Source: Sphingomonas pituitosa NBRC 102491
GTDB taxonomy: Bacteria; Pseudomonadota; Alphaproteobacteria; Sphingomonadales; Sphingomonadaceae
Direction: 5' to 3'
Length of the DNA stretch: 64,000 nt
Assembly (NCBI RefSeq): GCF_001598435.1
Contig: NZ_BCYY01000003.1
Coordinates: 1 to 64,000 of the forward strand
Under the pieces are notes generated by a model. The model did no database searches. It was not told the origin of the DNA and saw only the letters and a program-made list of their open reading frames with translations. The position numbers and the translations under genes were made by a program. Numbering within the stretch: position 1 is the stretch's first letter; each line of letters starts with the position of its first letter. Below, in pieces: positions 1 through 8,747 of this stretch.

Positions 1-12
1 CTGGGCCCCCTC

Positions 13-30
13 CCTAGGTACTCCCATAGG
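13..30. promoter_or_regulatory. Interrupted inverted repeat upstream of the TonB receptor
   Basis: The sequence CCTAGGTACTCCCATAGG has CCTA and TAGG ends and lies about 150 bases before the receptor start. It looks like a dimeric-regulator site. It weakly resembles the CTAGG-N10 motifs at 23501-23520 and 31101-31120. The link to a particular regulator is inference. Confidence 0.3.
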
Positions 31-181
31 TCCACGCCCAAGGCGCAGGTTTCATTCCCGAAGCGTGACAAAATTAGCACGCTCACGGAAATTGCTGATT
101 CTCCGCGGCCGCGCCCTCTTCCCGAGAGCTGATTTATACGATTATTGATCACCCGTTACACGGGTAAGGGAGAGGACCCCC

Positions 182-2920
182 ATGAAGATCAACGGCGCGG
201 CCAAGGCCGCGGCGAGCCTGCTTGCGATTGCGATCGCAACGCCAGCGTTCGCGCAGACGAATGCCCAACCGCAGGACGCCGTCACGCCGCAAGCGCCAGC
301 CGCCGACGAGCAGGACACGGCGGAAATCGTCGTCCAGGGCTACCGCGCCTCGCTGCGCACCGCGCTGCAATCGAAGCGCGATGCCGATCGCGTGCAGGAA
401 ACCCTCTCGGCGCAGGATCTCGGCAAGCTGCCCGAAGCCTCGATCGCCGAGTCGCTCGCCCGCCTGCCCGGCCTCGCCACCAACCGCGATCGCGGCAACG
501 GCACCCAGATCTCGATCCGCGGCATGGGCCCCAACCTCGTCAACACGCTGCTCAACGGCCGCGAGGTCGTCTCGGCCGAAGCCAACCGCAACATCCGCTA
601 TGACGATTACCCGACCGAGTTGCTGAACGGCGCCTTCGTCTACAAGTCGCCCACCGCCTCGCAGGTGGAAGGCGCGATCGCCGGCCAGGTGAACCTGCAG
701 ACCGTGCGCCCGCTCGATTTCGGCAAGCGCACCATCGCGATCAACCTGCGCGCCAGCTACAACGATCTCGCGCCCGACATCGCCGATGCCAAGCCATGGG
801 GCTATATCGGCAGCATCTCCTATGTCGACCAGTTCTTCGACAACACGCTGGGCGTGGCACTCGGCTATTCGGGTCGGCGCCAGGCGAACGCGACGGCGCG
901 CACCAACGTGTTCCGCTATACCAACAGCTTTGCCGACCTGAACGGCGACGGCAAGGGCGCGGCCGGCAACAGCGGCGCGCAGGACAACATCCCCTATGGC
1001 TATGAGGCGCTGGTGCGCGGCGGCGACGACATCCGCCACGGCGCGCTCGCCGCGGTGCAGTGGAACCCGGGCCATGGCCTGTTCGAGCTGAACGGCGACT
1101 TCTTCTACAGCCATGTGAAGTTCACCGAGACGCAGCGCGGCCTGCGCGCCGAGGGCCTGCCCTTCGGCAACAGCTTCTCGAAGCCGACCGTGGTCGACGG
1201 CAACGTCACCGGCATCACCGCGACCAACACCGGCGTCGACTTCGGCCTCGACGTGCGCAACGTGAACGAGAGCTTCTTCTTCACCGACGATCTCTATGCC
1301 GGCGGCCTCAACGGCAAATGGTCGAAGGACGGCTGGACGGGCATCCTCGACGCCGGCTATTCGACCACGCACCGCAGCCAGCAGTTCCTGACGCTGCGCA
1401 CCGAGTTCTCGGCGAGCGCGAACGGCTTCACCTTCCAGGACCGCTTCGGCTCGACCGGCACGTTCCTGACCACCCCGGGCCAGGCGGCGAGCTTCAGCTT
1501 CAACCATTCGCTGACCGATCCGAACGTCAACCGCATCTCGGAATTCCAGATCCCGACGAACGGCGGCGGCGCGCCGCTGATCAACGACCATCTCTGGACG
1601 CTGAAGGGCGAGATCCAGCGCGAGTTCGACAGCGGCTTCGTCAAGCGCCTCACCGGTGGCGGCCGCTTCACCGATCGCGACAAGGACTATACCCAGCGCA
1701 CCCAGTTCGGCTTCATCGACGCGGCCAACCGCGTCGCGATTCCCTCGAACCTGATCAACGGCAACGTCACCTTCCCCAGCGGCTTCGGCGGCGTGCCGCA
1801 GACCCTGTCGATCGACATCCCGGCCGCGATCGACCGCTATTTCGGCTCGCTGGATCCGCAGCAGAGCTTCTTCGACCAGTCGTCGAGCTGGAAGGTGCGC
1901 GAATCGACGGTCGCCGCCTATGCCCAGGCCGATCTGGAAGGCACGCTGTTCGGCATCCCCCTCACCGGCAATGCGGGCGTGCGGATGGTGCACACCGACA
2001 CCAGCTCGCGCAGCACCCAGATCGACGGCCAGGGCGCGGTTGCCGTCGCTACGCCGGTGCGGTTCGACAATGCCTTCACCGACTGGCTGCCCAACCTCAA
2101 CCTCAACTTCAAGCTGACCGAGAAGCTGCAGATGCGCTTCGGCGCCAGCAAGGCGATCGCGCGCGCGCCGCTCGACGACCTGAACGCGGGCGTGGGCGTG
2201 TTCACCAGCGGCGGCGCGCCCTCGGCCAGCGGCGGCAACCCGCTGCTCGAGCCGTTCCGCGCCAAGCAGCTCGACCTTACCTTCGAATGGTATTTCGATC
2301 GCGACAGCGCGCTGACGATCTCGGGCTTCTACAAGGACCTCGACACCTTCATCGCCACCCAGACGACCACCCGCAACTTCACCGATGCGGGCGGCAACAT
2401 CGTCCAGGGCACCTTCACCCAGCCGATCAACGGCCGGGGCGGCACGATCAAGGGCGTGGAAGTGGCCTTCCAGAAGGCGTTCACCTTCCTGCCGGCGCCG
2501 TTCGACGGCTTCGGCACCTATCTGAACTATTCGTACACCGACAGCGACATCACCGTGCAGGAGCGTGACAACGCGATCGGCGCGACGGCGCTGCCGGGCC
2601 TCTCGAAGCATGTCGGCAACGCCACGCTTTACTACAGCAAGCACGGCTTCGAGGCGCGGATCGCCTATCGCTACCGCAGCAACTATGCGACCGAGCTGGG
2701 CGACACCGATCGCCTGCTCTACACGCGCAACGAAGGCGTGCTGGACTTCCAGACCTCGTACAAGTTCCAGAACGGTCCGCTCAGGAACGTCGAGCTGCTG
2801 TTCCAGGCCAACAACCTCACCGACGAGCCGTTCGAGACCTATTATGGCGATCCCCGCCTGCAGGGCCGCTATGAGCGGTTCGGCCGTCGCTTCCTCGCCG
2901 GCGTGAGCTACAGCTTCTGA
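182..2920 (+). CDS. TonB-dependent receptor, sugar-type
   Basis: This is an outer-membrane active transporter of 912 aa. Residues 1-24 form a signal peptide ending PAFA. The mature protein opens with the segment EIVVQGYRASLRTALQSKRD (about 48-67), typical of the sphingomonad/Caulobacter carbohydrate-type receptors. A plug domain follows to about residue 180, then a beta-barrel rich in aromatic strand ends that finishes on a terminal Phe, as porin-like barrels do. A purine-rich ribosome site (GGGAGAGGA) precedes the ATG. The stop overlaps the start of the GH53 gene by one base (TGATG), so the two are translationally linked and the likely substrate is a galactan oligosaccharide. The substrate is inferred from the neighbour only. 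Confidence 0.93.
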   Translation: MKINGAAKAAASLLAIAIATPAFAQTNAQPQDAVTPQAPAADEQDTAEIVVQGYRASLRTALQSKRDADRVQETLSAQDLGKLPEASIAESLARLPGLATNRDRGNGTQISIRGMGPNLVNTLLNGREVVSAEANRNIRYDDYPTELLNGAFVYKSPTASQVEGAIAGQVNLQTVRPLDFGKRTIAINLRASYNDLAPDIADAKPWGYIGSISYVDQFFDNTLGVALGYSGRRQANATARTNVFRYTNSFADLNGDGKGAAGNSGAQDNIPYGYEALVRGGDDIRHGALAAVQWNPGHGLFELNGDFFYSHVKFTETQRGLRAEGLPFGNSFSKPTVVDGNVTGITATNTGVDFGLDVRNVNESFFFTDDLYAGGLNGKWSKDGWTGILDAGYSTTHRSQQFLTLRTEFSASANGFTFQDRFGSTGTFLTTPGQAASFSFNHSLTDPNVNRISEFQIPTNGGGAPLINDHLWTLKGEIQREFDSGFVKRLTGGGRFTDRDKDYTQRTQFGFIDAANRVAIPSNLINGNVTFPSGFGGVPQTLSIDIPAAIDRYFGSLDPQQSFFDQSSSWKVRESTVAAYAQADLEGTLFGIPLTGNAGVRMVHTDTSSRSTQIDGQGAVAVATPVRFDNAFTDWLPNLNLNFKLTEKLQMRFGASKAIARAPLDDLNAGVGVFTSGGAPSASGGNPLLEPFRAKQLDLTFEWYFDRDSALTISGFYKDLDTFIATQTTTRNFTDAGGNIVQGTFTQPINGRGGTIKGVEVAFQKAFTFLPAPFDGFGTYLNYSYTDSDITVQERDNAIGATALPGLSKHVGNATLYYSKHGFEARIAYRYRSNYATELGDTDRLLYTRNEGVLDFQTSYKFQNGPLRNVELLFQANNLTDEPFETYYGDPRLQGRYERFGRRFLAGVSYSF

Positions 2921-4017
2921 TGCTGGGCCAGCTTCTCGCCGCTACAGCCCTCGCCGCCGGTTCGCCGGCGGCGAAGGACGACACGCTCTATTTGGGCGCA
3001 GACCTCAGCTATGTGAACGAGATGGAGGATTGCGGCGCGGTCTATCGCGATCGCGGCAAGCCGGTCGACCCCTTCACGCTACTCAAGGCCAAGGGCGGCA
3101 ACATCGTCCGCGTGCGGCTGTGGAACGCGCCCGACTGGACGCGCTACAGCAATTACGACGATGTGCTGAAGACGATCCGTCGCGCCCATGCGGCGGGCCT
3201 CAAGGTGCTGCTCGACTTCCATTATTCGGACGACTGGGCCGATGGCGAGAAGCAGCGCCCGCCGGCCGCCTGGGCGAAGCTCGACACCGATGCGCAGGTG
3301 AAGGCCGTCTACGCCTATACCAGCGAGATCCTGGCCAGGCTCGCCGCACAAGGCCTGATGCCGGAGATGGTGCAGGTCGGCAACGAGACCAATCCGGAAC
3401 TGATGGGCGGCGTGATCGGCGAGGCCATCCACTGGGAACGCAATGCCAGGCTGTTCAACGCCGGCATCAAGGCGGTGCGCGACGCCGGCAAGGCCAGCGG
3501 CACCCGCCCGAAGGTGATGCTGCACATCGCCCAGCCGGAAAATGTGATGCCGTGGTTCGACCAGGCGACGGTGGCGGGCGTGCTCGATTACGACGTGATC
3601 GGGATCAGCTATTACCGGAAATGGTCGAAGCTCGGCATCGACGGCCTCGGCACGGTGATCGCCAAGGCCAAGGAGCGCTACAAGGCGGACGTGATCGTGG
3701 TGGAGACCGCCTACCCGTTCACCAACGACGGCGCCGACGCCTCGCCCAACCTGCTGGGCCCCGACACGCTGATCCCCGGCTATCCGGCGACGCCGGACGG
3801 CCAGCGCCGCTACCTGATCGACCTGACGCAACAGGTGGTGACCAGCGGCGGCATCGGCGTGGTCTATTGGGAGCCGGCCTGGGTCTCCACCCCGTGCAAG
3901 ACACGCTGGGGCACCGGCTCGAACTGGGAAAACGCGGCCTGGTTCGATCTCAAGAAGCACGAGGCGCTGCCCGCGTTCGACTTTTTGCGACATGCCTATC
4001 GGCCGGCGCAGAAGTAA
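2920..4017 (+). CDS. GH53 arabinogalactan endo-beta-1,4-galactanase
   Basis: The product cleaves beta-1,4-galactan side chains of plant pectin/arabinogalactan. It is 365 aa with a short hydrophobic export signal (about residues 1-18) that is a little short for a classical one. The TIM-barrel family signatures are intact: VQVGNETN with the acid/base Glu156, and VIVVETAYPF with the nucleophile Glu262. The strand after residue 60 (NIVRVRLWNAP) is also typical. The start codon shares a base with the receptor stop, so the enzyme is produced together with its presumed importer. Cleavage would occur in the periplasm or at the surface, supplying short galactans. Family call is firm; exact location is inferred. 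Confidence 0.92.
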   Translation: MLGQLLAATALAAGSPAAKDDTLYLGADLSYVNEMEDCGAVYRDRGKPVDPFTLLKAKGGNIVRVRLWNAPDWTRYSNYDDVLKTIRRAHAAGLKVLLDFHYSDDWADGEKQRPPAAWAKLDTDAQVKAVYAYTSEILARLAAQGLMPEMVQVGNETNPELMGGVIGEAIHWERNARLFNAGIKAVRDAGKASGTRPKVMLHIAQPENVMPWFDQATVAGVLDYDVIGISYYRKWSKLGIDGLGTVIAKAKERYKADVIVVETAYPFTNDGADASPNLLGPDTLIPGYPATPDGQRRYLIDLTQQVVTSGGIGVVYWEPAWVSTPCKTRWGTGSNWENAAWFDLKKHEALPAFDFLRHAYRPAQK

Positions 4018-4405
4018 GGCGTTTCCGCACGCGGTTTCACCGGCGCACCGCCGCCGACCAGTGAAGCCGCGTTCGGGCATGTGCTGCGAGGTGCGGCTGT
4101 CCGATGGGGCGTCACTGCACCTCGTCCGCTTTCGGCGGAAGGAGCCCCTCCAGCCGCGGCCGAGGAATGACCGGCTGTGGTCGGGATCTGTCGAACCTTA
4201 ATCGACGTGTCTTGGGACGAAGCGGTCGTTCGCAGGTCCAGCGGCGAACGTCGGCTCTCGGCTGAAGCGGACAAGAGACGCGCGACGGACCTCGATCGGG
4301 GAACGACAAGGGTTGGGGCGATTGCGGACTGTCCGTTTACGGGCGCAGTAACGGGTCAAATTGCCGATCGGGGGGCGGGCGGTACGCCGGTCGGGGGCTC
4401 CGACA
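4018..4405. other. Non-coding gap of about 390 bases
   Basis: This lies between the convergent GH53 and CPBP genes. I see no credible gene on either strand. The stretch around 4215-4275 carries GTTCG/CGAACGTCGGCT and GAAGCGGACA words like those often seen in dispersed alphaproteobacterial intergenic sequence. The 'dispersed repeat' reading is a recollection that needs a genome comparison. Confidence 0.35.
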
Positions 4406-4427
4406 AAGCGCGCTCAACGGCGCGCTT
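4406..4427 (-). terminator. Hairpin terminator after the CPBP protease gene
   Basis: AAGCGCGC and GCGCGCTT form a perfect 8-base-pair stem with a TCAACG loop. On the minus strand it begins at the stop codon of the CPBP gene and is followed by TTTGT. It may also stop readthrough from the GH53 side. Confidence 0.6.
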
Positions 4428-5368
4428 CACACGGATTCTTGTGTTGCCGATCCATTGGCTCGTGCTGGCGTCGGCTGCACAGCGGCCTGGGAACCTTGCG
4501 GCCACACCAGCAGGATCAGCATTGCCACCGCCAGCAGAGCCATCGTCAGCACGCTGCTTTCCGGCCCAGCGTTGCCGCCGGTCAGGAAATCCGGGCCAAC
4601 AGGCTTCAGTTTCACAAGCAGGGCCGACAGGTTCAGATCGAACCCGGTAATCGGCAACGCAAAGCCAGCGCCTGTGATCCAGTTCCAGCCCGCATGCCAT
4701 CCCATCAGACCCCAGATGCTGCCGGCGCGCCAGGCCCAGGTGCAAGCAAATAGCCCAAAGATGAACGCCAAGATGGTTATGCTAATCGGCTCGTGTGGCG
4801 AGAAGTGAAGGAATGCGAACGCTACCGAACTGGCGATGAACCCCGCCAGCAGGTTCCAACGACGCGTCGCCGTCGAGAGCAGCCAGCCACGGAAGATGAA
4901 TTCCTCCACACCCGACTGAAACATGAACCCGAGCAGCAGGATCGCGATCCAGAACAGCGATGCGGGAGAGGAAAAGGCGGGAAGGACGTCGTTGCTGACA
5001 TAGCCGCCGGCGAGCCAGATCGACACGACCGCTAGGACCATCATGCCAACCCCGATCGCCAGTCCCGCCAGATACTTTCGCAATCCTTGCGTGCCGGTCA
5101 AACCCAAGGTCGCGAGGCTGCGGCGTTCCACGAACCGCGACCAGGCCCAGACCGCAGCCCCCATCCCCGCGAATGGCAGCGCCAGGTTCAGGCAAAATCC
5201 GGCGGCGGACCGTGGCTGCCCATTGGCATTCATTGCGCCTACCCATTCGAGGGCAAAATCGAGCGGGAGGCTGGAGAGTGCGACGAGCAAAATGCAGATC
5301 ACTGGCGAAAGCCAGGCCCAGGGCAGCCAGCCGCGATGCGGTTCGGAAGAGAAGATCGTGTTGGTCAT
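4427..5368 (-). CDS. CPBP-family intramembrane metalloprotease
   Basis: This 313-residue multipass membrane protein belongs to the CPBP (CAAX protease/bacteriocin-processing, Abi) family. Visible signatures are the paired glutamates with the downstream FxxR (VEEFIFRG, Glu155-Glu156, Arg160), a His in FAFLHFS (188) and a His in GWHAGWN (225), which together form the metal-binding site. About eight hydrophobic segments surround them. Family members cut prenylated or small peptide substrates inside the membrane; the substrate here is unknown. It stands alone, 31 bases downstream of the AraC regulator stop, so the two may be co-transcribed. A hairpin terminator overlaps its stop. Confidence 0.85.
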   Translation of the reverse strand: MTNTIFSSEPHRGWLPWAWLSPVICILLVALSSLPLDFALEWVGAMNANGQPRSAAGFCLNLALPFAGMGAAVWAWSRFVERRSLATLGLTGTQGLRKYLAGLAIGVGMMVLAVVSIWLAGGYVSNDVLPAFSSPASLFWIAILLLGFMFQSGVEEFIFRGWLLSTATRRWNLLAGFIASSVAFAFLHFSPHEPISITILAFIFGLFACTWAWRAGSIWGLMGWHAGWNWITGAGFALPITGFDLNLSALLVKLKPVGPDFLTGGNAGPESSVLTMALLAVAMLILLVWPQGSQAAVQPTPARANGSATQESV

Positions 5369-5399
5369 CCCGGCCCCTTAGCCCACGGGCCAATCCGGA

Positions 5400-6218
5400 T
5401 TATAGAACGATTGTGCGCGGCTGCCCGGACCGGTGCCAGGCCAATGGTGTCGTCCCGAAAGTCCGCCTGAAGATCCGACCAAAGTGGCTCTGGTCTGCGA
5501 ATCCGGCCTCGTGGGCCGCTTCGGCCATGCCCAGCCCGGCACGCAGCAGCCGCCCAGCCCGCTCAAGCCTGCGGCATTGCAGATAGCGATAGGGACTGGT
5601 CCCCAGCAGTGTACGGAAGTCGCGAGAAAGCTGCCAGCGGTCATAACCGGCGAGTTCTTCGAGCTGAGCGAGATTCGTCCCCGGCGCCGGAACGCAGTCA
5701 AGGAATTCGCGCACCCGCATTACCGCTTCGCGATTGACATTCTTCCTGGCCGGCGGCGCGCGCCCTTCGCACCGCTGCATCGCGCACACGAACTGGTGGA
5801 GCGCATCCTGATAACCGAACAGATCAACCTCGGCGGTGCACATCGCGATCAGGCCAAGCGCCGAGGCGACGAGATAGGCGTTGGTTGAAACACCTTCAGC
5901 CAGAAATGGCAGCGCCGCTCCCCCAATCACGTTCTGGATGTGAGCAGGTGGCACATAGGCCGCCCTATAGGAAAAGCCGGTCTGGTCGCAGCAATATCCA
6001 TCGTGTACTTCGTCAGGGTGCAGGACCGCCGCTTGCCCGGGCAGCGACTGCCAACGCTTCCCCAGATAATTGAACGATTGCACCCCGGCTGTGGTCAGCG
6101 CGATCGTATAGGTATCGTGGCGGTGCGGCGAAAACGCGCCCTCGCGAAGCTGCGCTTCTACCAGCTCGACCCCGGAACCATGCAGACAGGCTTCGTGATT
6201 CTCCGCATTGGACTGCAT
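5400..6218 (-). CDS. AraC-family transcriptional regulator
   Basis: This is a cytoplasmic DNA-binding regulator. I chose the ATG at 6216-6218 (MQSNAENHEA, 272 aa) because the 55 residues of open frame before it are not protein-like. Residues about 20-75 (SPHRHDTYTIALTTAGVQ...) form an AraC-type cupin with the common HxH motif. The last 100 residues carry the double helix-turn-helix, ending in the second recognition helix (AHEAGFADQSHFGRIFRRTFGTTP). The inducer is unknown. It precedes the CPBP protease on the same strand and could be its regulator or operon partner. No strong ribosome site is visible. Confidence 0.85.
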   Translation of the reverse strand: MQSNAENHEACLHGSGVELVEAQLREGAFSPHRHDTYTIALTTAGVQSFNYLGKRWQSLPGQAAVLHPDEVHDGYCCDQTGFSYRAAYVPPAHIQNVIGGAALPFLAEGVSTNAYLVASALGLIAMCTAEVDLFGYQDALHQFVCAMQRCEGRAPPARKNVNREAVMRVREFLDCVPAPGTNLAQLEELAGYDRWQLSRDFRTLLGTSPYRYLQCRRLERAGRLLRAGLGMAEAAHEAGFADQSHFGRIFRRTFGTTPLAWHRSGQPRTIVL

Positions 6219-6376
6219 CGGTTGATATTGCCGCGGAACCGGGCGTTCGCAAGTGTCTGGGCTTGCCACCGGTGACGAGTTTATGTCCGCTTTCAGGCGG
6301 TCGCTAGCAGAGCAACAATGTCTGAAACTGGCGCGCAAAGCCGACCGGCCGGTTTGCGCGACCCGATTGGCGGGTT

Positions 6377-6670
6377 TCAGCAAAAGCCGACGCTCACATC
6401 AACGACACTGAATGTCTTGAGCTGGTCGGCAGGTGCCGCTAGCGCACGACAATCGCGGAACCTGGTACAGTGCGTGGCCATCGAGAGCACGGGCGGCATT
6501 TCGGCCGCCAGAAGTTCCAGGAACGCGCGCACCCTCGGCACCATTTCTCGACGCAACGGGAACAGGACGAAACGGCCCTGTTCCTCGTCGTATCGCCAGC
6601 CGGCTTCCGGCTGCAGCGGTTGTCGGGCGCTGTTGACCGGGTAGAGATTTGTCGTGCGCGGGTATGCGTC
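6377..6670 (-). pseudogene. LysR-type regulator remnant (C-terminal end only)
   Basis: Directly after the stop of the SnoaL gene the same frame stays open to a TGA at 6377-6379. It encodes a segment with GWRYDEEQGRFVLFPLRR followed by VPRVRAFLELLAAE. This is the classic end of LysR effector domains (proline, then RVRAFIDFL). No helix-turn-helix, start codon or ribosome site is present, and the final 35 residues look random. I read it as a degraded 3' fragment of a LysR gene left behind after rearrangement. It could instead be a chance resemblance. Confidence 0.45.
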
Positions 6671-7060
6671 CTACGCCATGGCGGCCCGCACCATCGCGCT
6701 GTCGACCACCTGCTCCATGCTGACGATCTTGCCGTCCTTCAGCCGGTAGAGGTGCGCGAAGGTGGCGCGCATCGCCTTGCCGGTCGCCTTGTAGGTGCCG
6801 GAATAGACGCCGAACGCGGCCACATGATCGCCATCCGCCAGGTAGCTGTGCACCTCCGCATGGTAGCCGATCCACTCGCGGCCCAGGCGCTGGAACACGC
6901 CGGCGGCGATCGCCTCCGGCCCCACATAGGTGCCGGCATAGGGAAAGCCGGCCGCTTCGGTCCAGCGCGCGTCGGGCGCCAGTGCCGCCATCAGCGCCCG
7001 GCCATTATCTTCCGACGCGCCTTCATAGGTCGCCCGGATCACGTCCAGATTGCTCGTCAT
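6671..7060 (-). CDS. SnoaL-like / NTF2-fold polyketide-cyclase-type protein
   Basis: This 129-residue protein has the compact NTF2/SnoaL fold: an initial helix (LDVIRATYEGAS), ALAPDARWTEAAGFPYAGTYVG, then beta strands ending LYRLKDGKIVSMEQVVDSA. Such proteins bind small hydrophobic molecules and act as isomerases, hydrolases or binding proteins; the substrate cannot be read from sequence. Its ATG follows the stop of the metallo-beta-lactamase-fold gene after one base, so it is the last gene of a dsbA-MBL-snoaL operon. Confidence 0.8.
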   Translation of the reverse strand: MTSNLDVIRATYEGASEDNGRALMAALAPDARWTEAAGFPYAGTYVGPEAIAAGVFQRLGREWIGYHAEVHSYLADGDHVAAFGVYSGTYKATGKAMRATFAHLYRLKDGKIVSMEQVVDSAMVRAAMA

Positions 7061-7061
7061 C

Positions 7062-7958
7062 TCAACCCCACTGCATTTCGCCGGTGGCGACCTTGGCACC
7101 GATGTCGAGCGCGACGCCCATGCCCAGGCCCGGGAAGCGCGCTTCCATCGCGGCCTTGAGCGCGGCGGCATCGGCGGCGCGGGGCAGTTCCTCGTCGAAC
7201 GCGGTGAGATAGGCGATGGTGAAGGCGATGGCGGAACTGTCTGTCGTGGCCGTCGCTGCCATATGACCGGGGACGACGATTTCCGGCTTGCGCGCGGCGA
7301 GTGCCGCCAGGTTCGCGCGCCAGCTTGCCCGCTGCGCGGTGGTCGGCGTGTCCGCGGTCCAGACATGGACACCGGAGAAGACCAGCACGCCGCCGACCAC
7401 CGCGTTGAGCGCGGGCACGAACAGCGTCCGCCGATTGGCGAGGCCATCCGCTGCGAGGATCTCGATCGTCTCGCCGTCCACCTGCAGCGTCGCGCCGTCG
7501 AAGCTTTCGGGAAACACGATGTCGGACAGCGCCTGCGGGCCGTTTTCCTTGAGCTGCGGGCCCCAGACGGCGAGCTTCTTCTCGACGCTGGCGCGGATCG
7601 CTGCGACGGTTGCGGAAGCGGCGATCACGCGCGCCTTCGGAAAGGCGGCGACGATCGGCTTGAGGCTGAAATAGTAATCCGGGTCGGACTGGCTGACATA
7701 GATGGTCGTCAGCGTCTTGCCGGTGGCGCGGATCGCCTCGGCGACCTTCAGCCCGTCCGGAAAGGTGAAGCCGCAGTCGATCAGCACGGCCTCGGTGCCG
7801 CCGCTGATCAGCACCGGCGCGCGGTAGAAGCCGTTCTCGCCGGCGGGGAAGTGGTGCCAGGTCAGCGGCCCGGCAGCCCTGGCGATGCCGGCGGCGCTCG
7901 CGGCGGCGAGAGCGCCGGTGGCGGCTACGGTCTTCATGACGTTCCTCCTCGTGAACAT
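7062..7958 (-). CDS. Exported metallo-beta-lactamase-fold protein with degenerate metal site
   Basis: The product is 298 aa. It starts with a twin-arginine-like signal (FTRRNVMKTVAATGALAAASAAGIARA). The fold is recognisable from VLISGGTEAVLIDCGFTF and the late PGH motif (VVPGHMAA). The hallmark HxHxDH, expected in the segment VSQSDPDYYF, has lost its histidines: Gln and Tyr stand where His is normal in SHPDPDHYF-type relatives. The Asp of the DH pair is kept. It may therefore bind metal weakly, or bind ligand without hydrolysis. It lies 33 bases after the DsbA-like gene and 1 base before the SnoaL gene, in one operon opposite a LysR gene. Confidence 0.8.
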   Translation of the reverse strand: MFTRRNVMKTVAATGALAAASAAGIARAAGPLTWHHFPAGENGFYRAPVLISGGTEAVLIDCGFTFPDGLKVAEAIRATGKTLTTIYVSQSDPDYYFSLKPIVAAFPKARVIAASATVAAIRASVEKKLAVWGPQLKENGPQALSDIVFPESFDGATLQVDGETIEILAADGLANRRTLFVPALNAVVGGVLVFSGVHVWTADTPTTAQRASWRANLAALAARKPEIVVPGHMAATATTDSSAIAFTIAYLTAFDEELPRAADAAALKAAMEARFPGLGMGVALDIGAKVATGEMQWG

Positions 7959-7991
7959 GGTCGGTCTCCGGGAACAGGGGAAAGCGTTGGA

Positions 7992-8633
7992 TCAGGCAGT
8001 CTTGAGCGAGGCGATGAGGGCGGCCGCGTCGCCGAGCAGCGCGTTCGCCGGCACCAGCCGGCGCGCCTCGCCGCTGCCGGCGAGCATGGCGGGCACGCCA
8101 TTGGCGCCGAACCGCCGCATTGCCGCCTGGCCTTGCGCGATGCGTGCCTGGCAGGCGGCGTGCAGCGCGTCGTCGGGTCGCGCCAGTCGATCGGCTGCCT
8201 CGACGAGGCCGAGCTCGCGCAGCGTCTCGGCGAGCACCGCGAGATCGGTCACATCGCGTCCCTGCACGAAGCGCGCGGCCTGGATCGCCTGCAAGGCCTC
8301 CGCCTCGCGATCGGCTGCGGTCAGCGCGACGGCGGTGAGCGCCAGGGTGGCAGGTCCGGAATCGAAGCGTCCGGGCGTGCCCAGCACCTGATCGCGATAG
8401 GCGGCGCTGAACGGCTGGCCGGTCATCTCCGCGATGCGTTCGTCATTGCGCCACGCGAATGCGGCAAAGGCCTTGTCCATCGCGCGCGCGCCCTGGCCGG
8501 CGAACAGGCCGGTCGGCAGATACGCGATGGCAAGATCTGCATCGGCGGCGAGCCGTGCGAGAACCGGCGCGGCGCCGTAGCACCAGCCGCACAGCGGATC
8601 GAACAGATAGGTGGCGTGTGCAACTTGGGCCAT
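7992..8633 (-). CDS. DsbA-family thioredoxin-fold protein (FrnE/2-HCCA isomerase type)
   Basis: This 213-residue protein has no signal peptide. The N-terminal strand leads into a CGWC redox motif (Cys15-Gly-Trp-Cys18, FDPLCGWCYG). The helical insert characteristic of the DsbA family follows, and a late cis-proline region reads GVPAML. Cytoplasmic members are dithiol oxidoreductases/isomerases or glutathione-linked isomerases of aromatic catabolism. It is the first gene of an operon with the exported MBL-fold protein and the SnoaL protein. The 114-base divergent gap to a LysR gene suggests control by that regulator (inference). Confidence 0.85.
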   Translation of the reverse strand: MAQVAHATYLFDPLCGWCYGAAPVLARLAADADLAIAYLPTGLFAGQGARAMDKAFAAFAWRNDERIAEMTGQPFSAAYRDQVLGTPGRFDSGPATLALTAVALTAADREAEALQAIQAARFVQGRDVTDLAVLAETLRELGLVEAADRLARPDDALHAACQARIAQGQAAMRRFGANGVPAMLAGSGEARRLVPANALLGDAAALIASLKTA

Positions 8634-8747
8634 GCCGGGGTCTCCTTAGCGCCAGGATATGCCACGCGGCGACTGATCGAAGAAGACCGACAAACGATAC
8701 AGACTATATGCTATAGGCTAACAATCAACCTTGCCTGAGCGCCGATC

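Noticed and set aside
149-2644. A very long open frame on the minus strand opposite the TonB receptor
   Set aside because: It encodes Arg/Val/Ala-rich low-quality protein with no domain. It is the usual antisense shadow of a high-GC gene.
7050-8738. A 562-residue plus-strand frame over the DsbA/MBL/SnoaL operon
   Set aside because: The composition is typical of a shadow frame. The minus-strand genes have clear motifs and ribosome sites.
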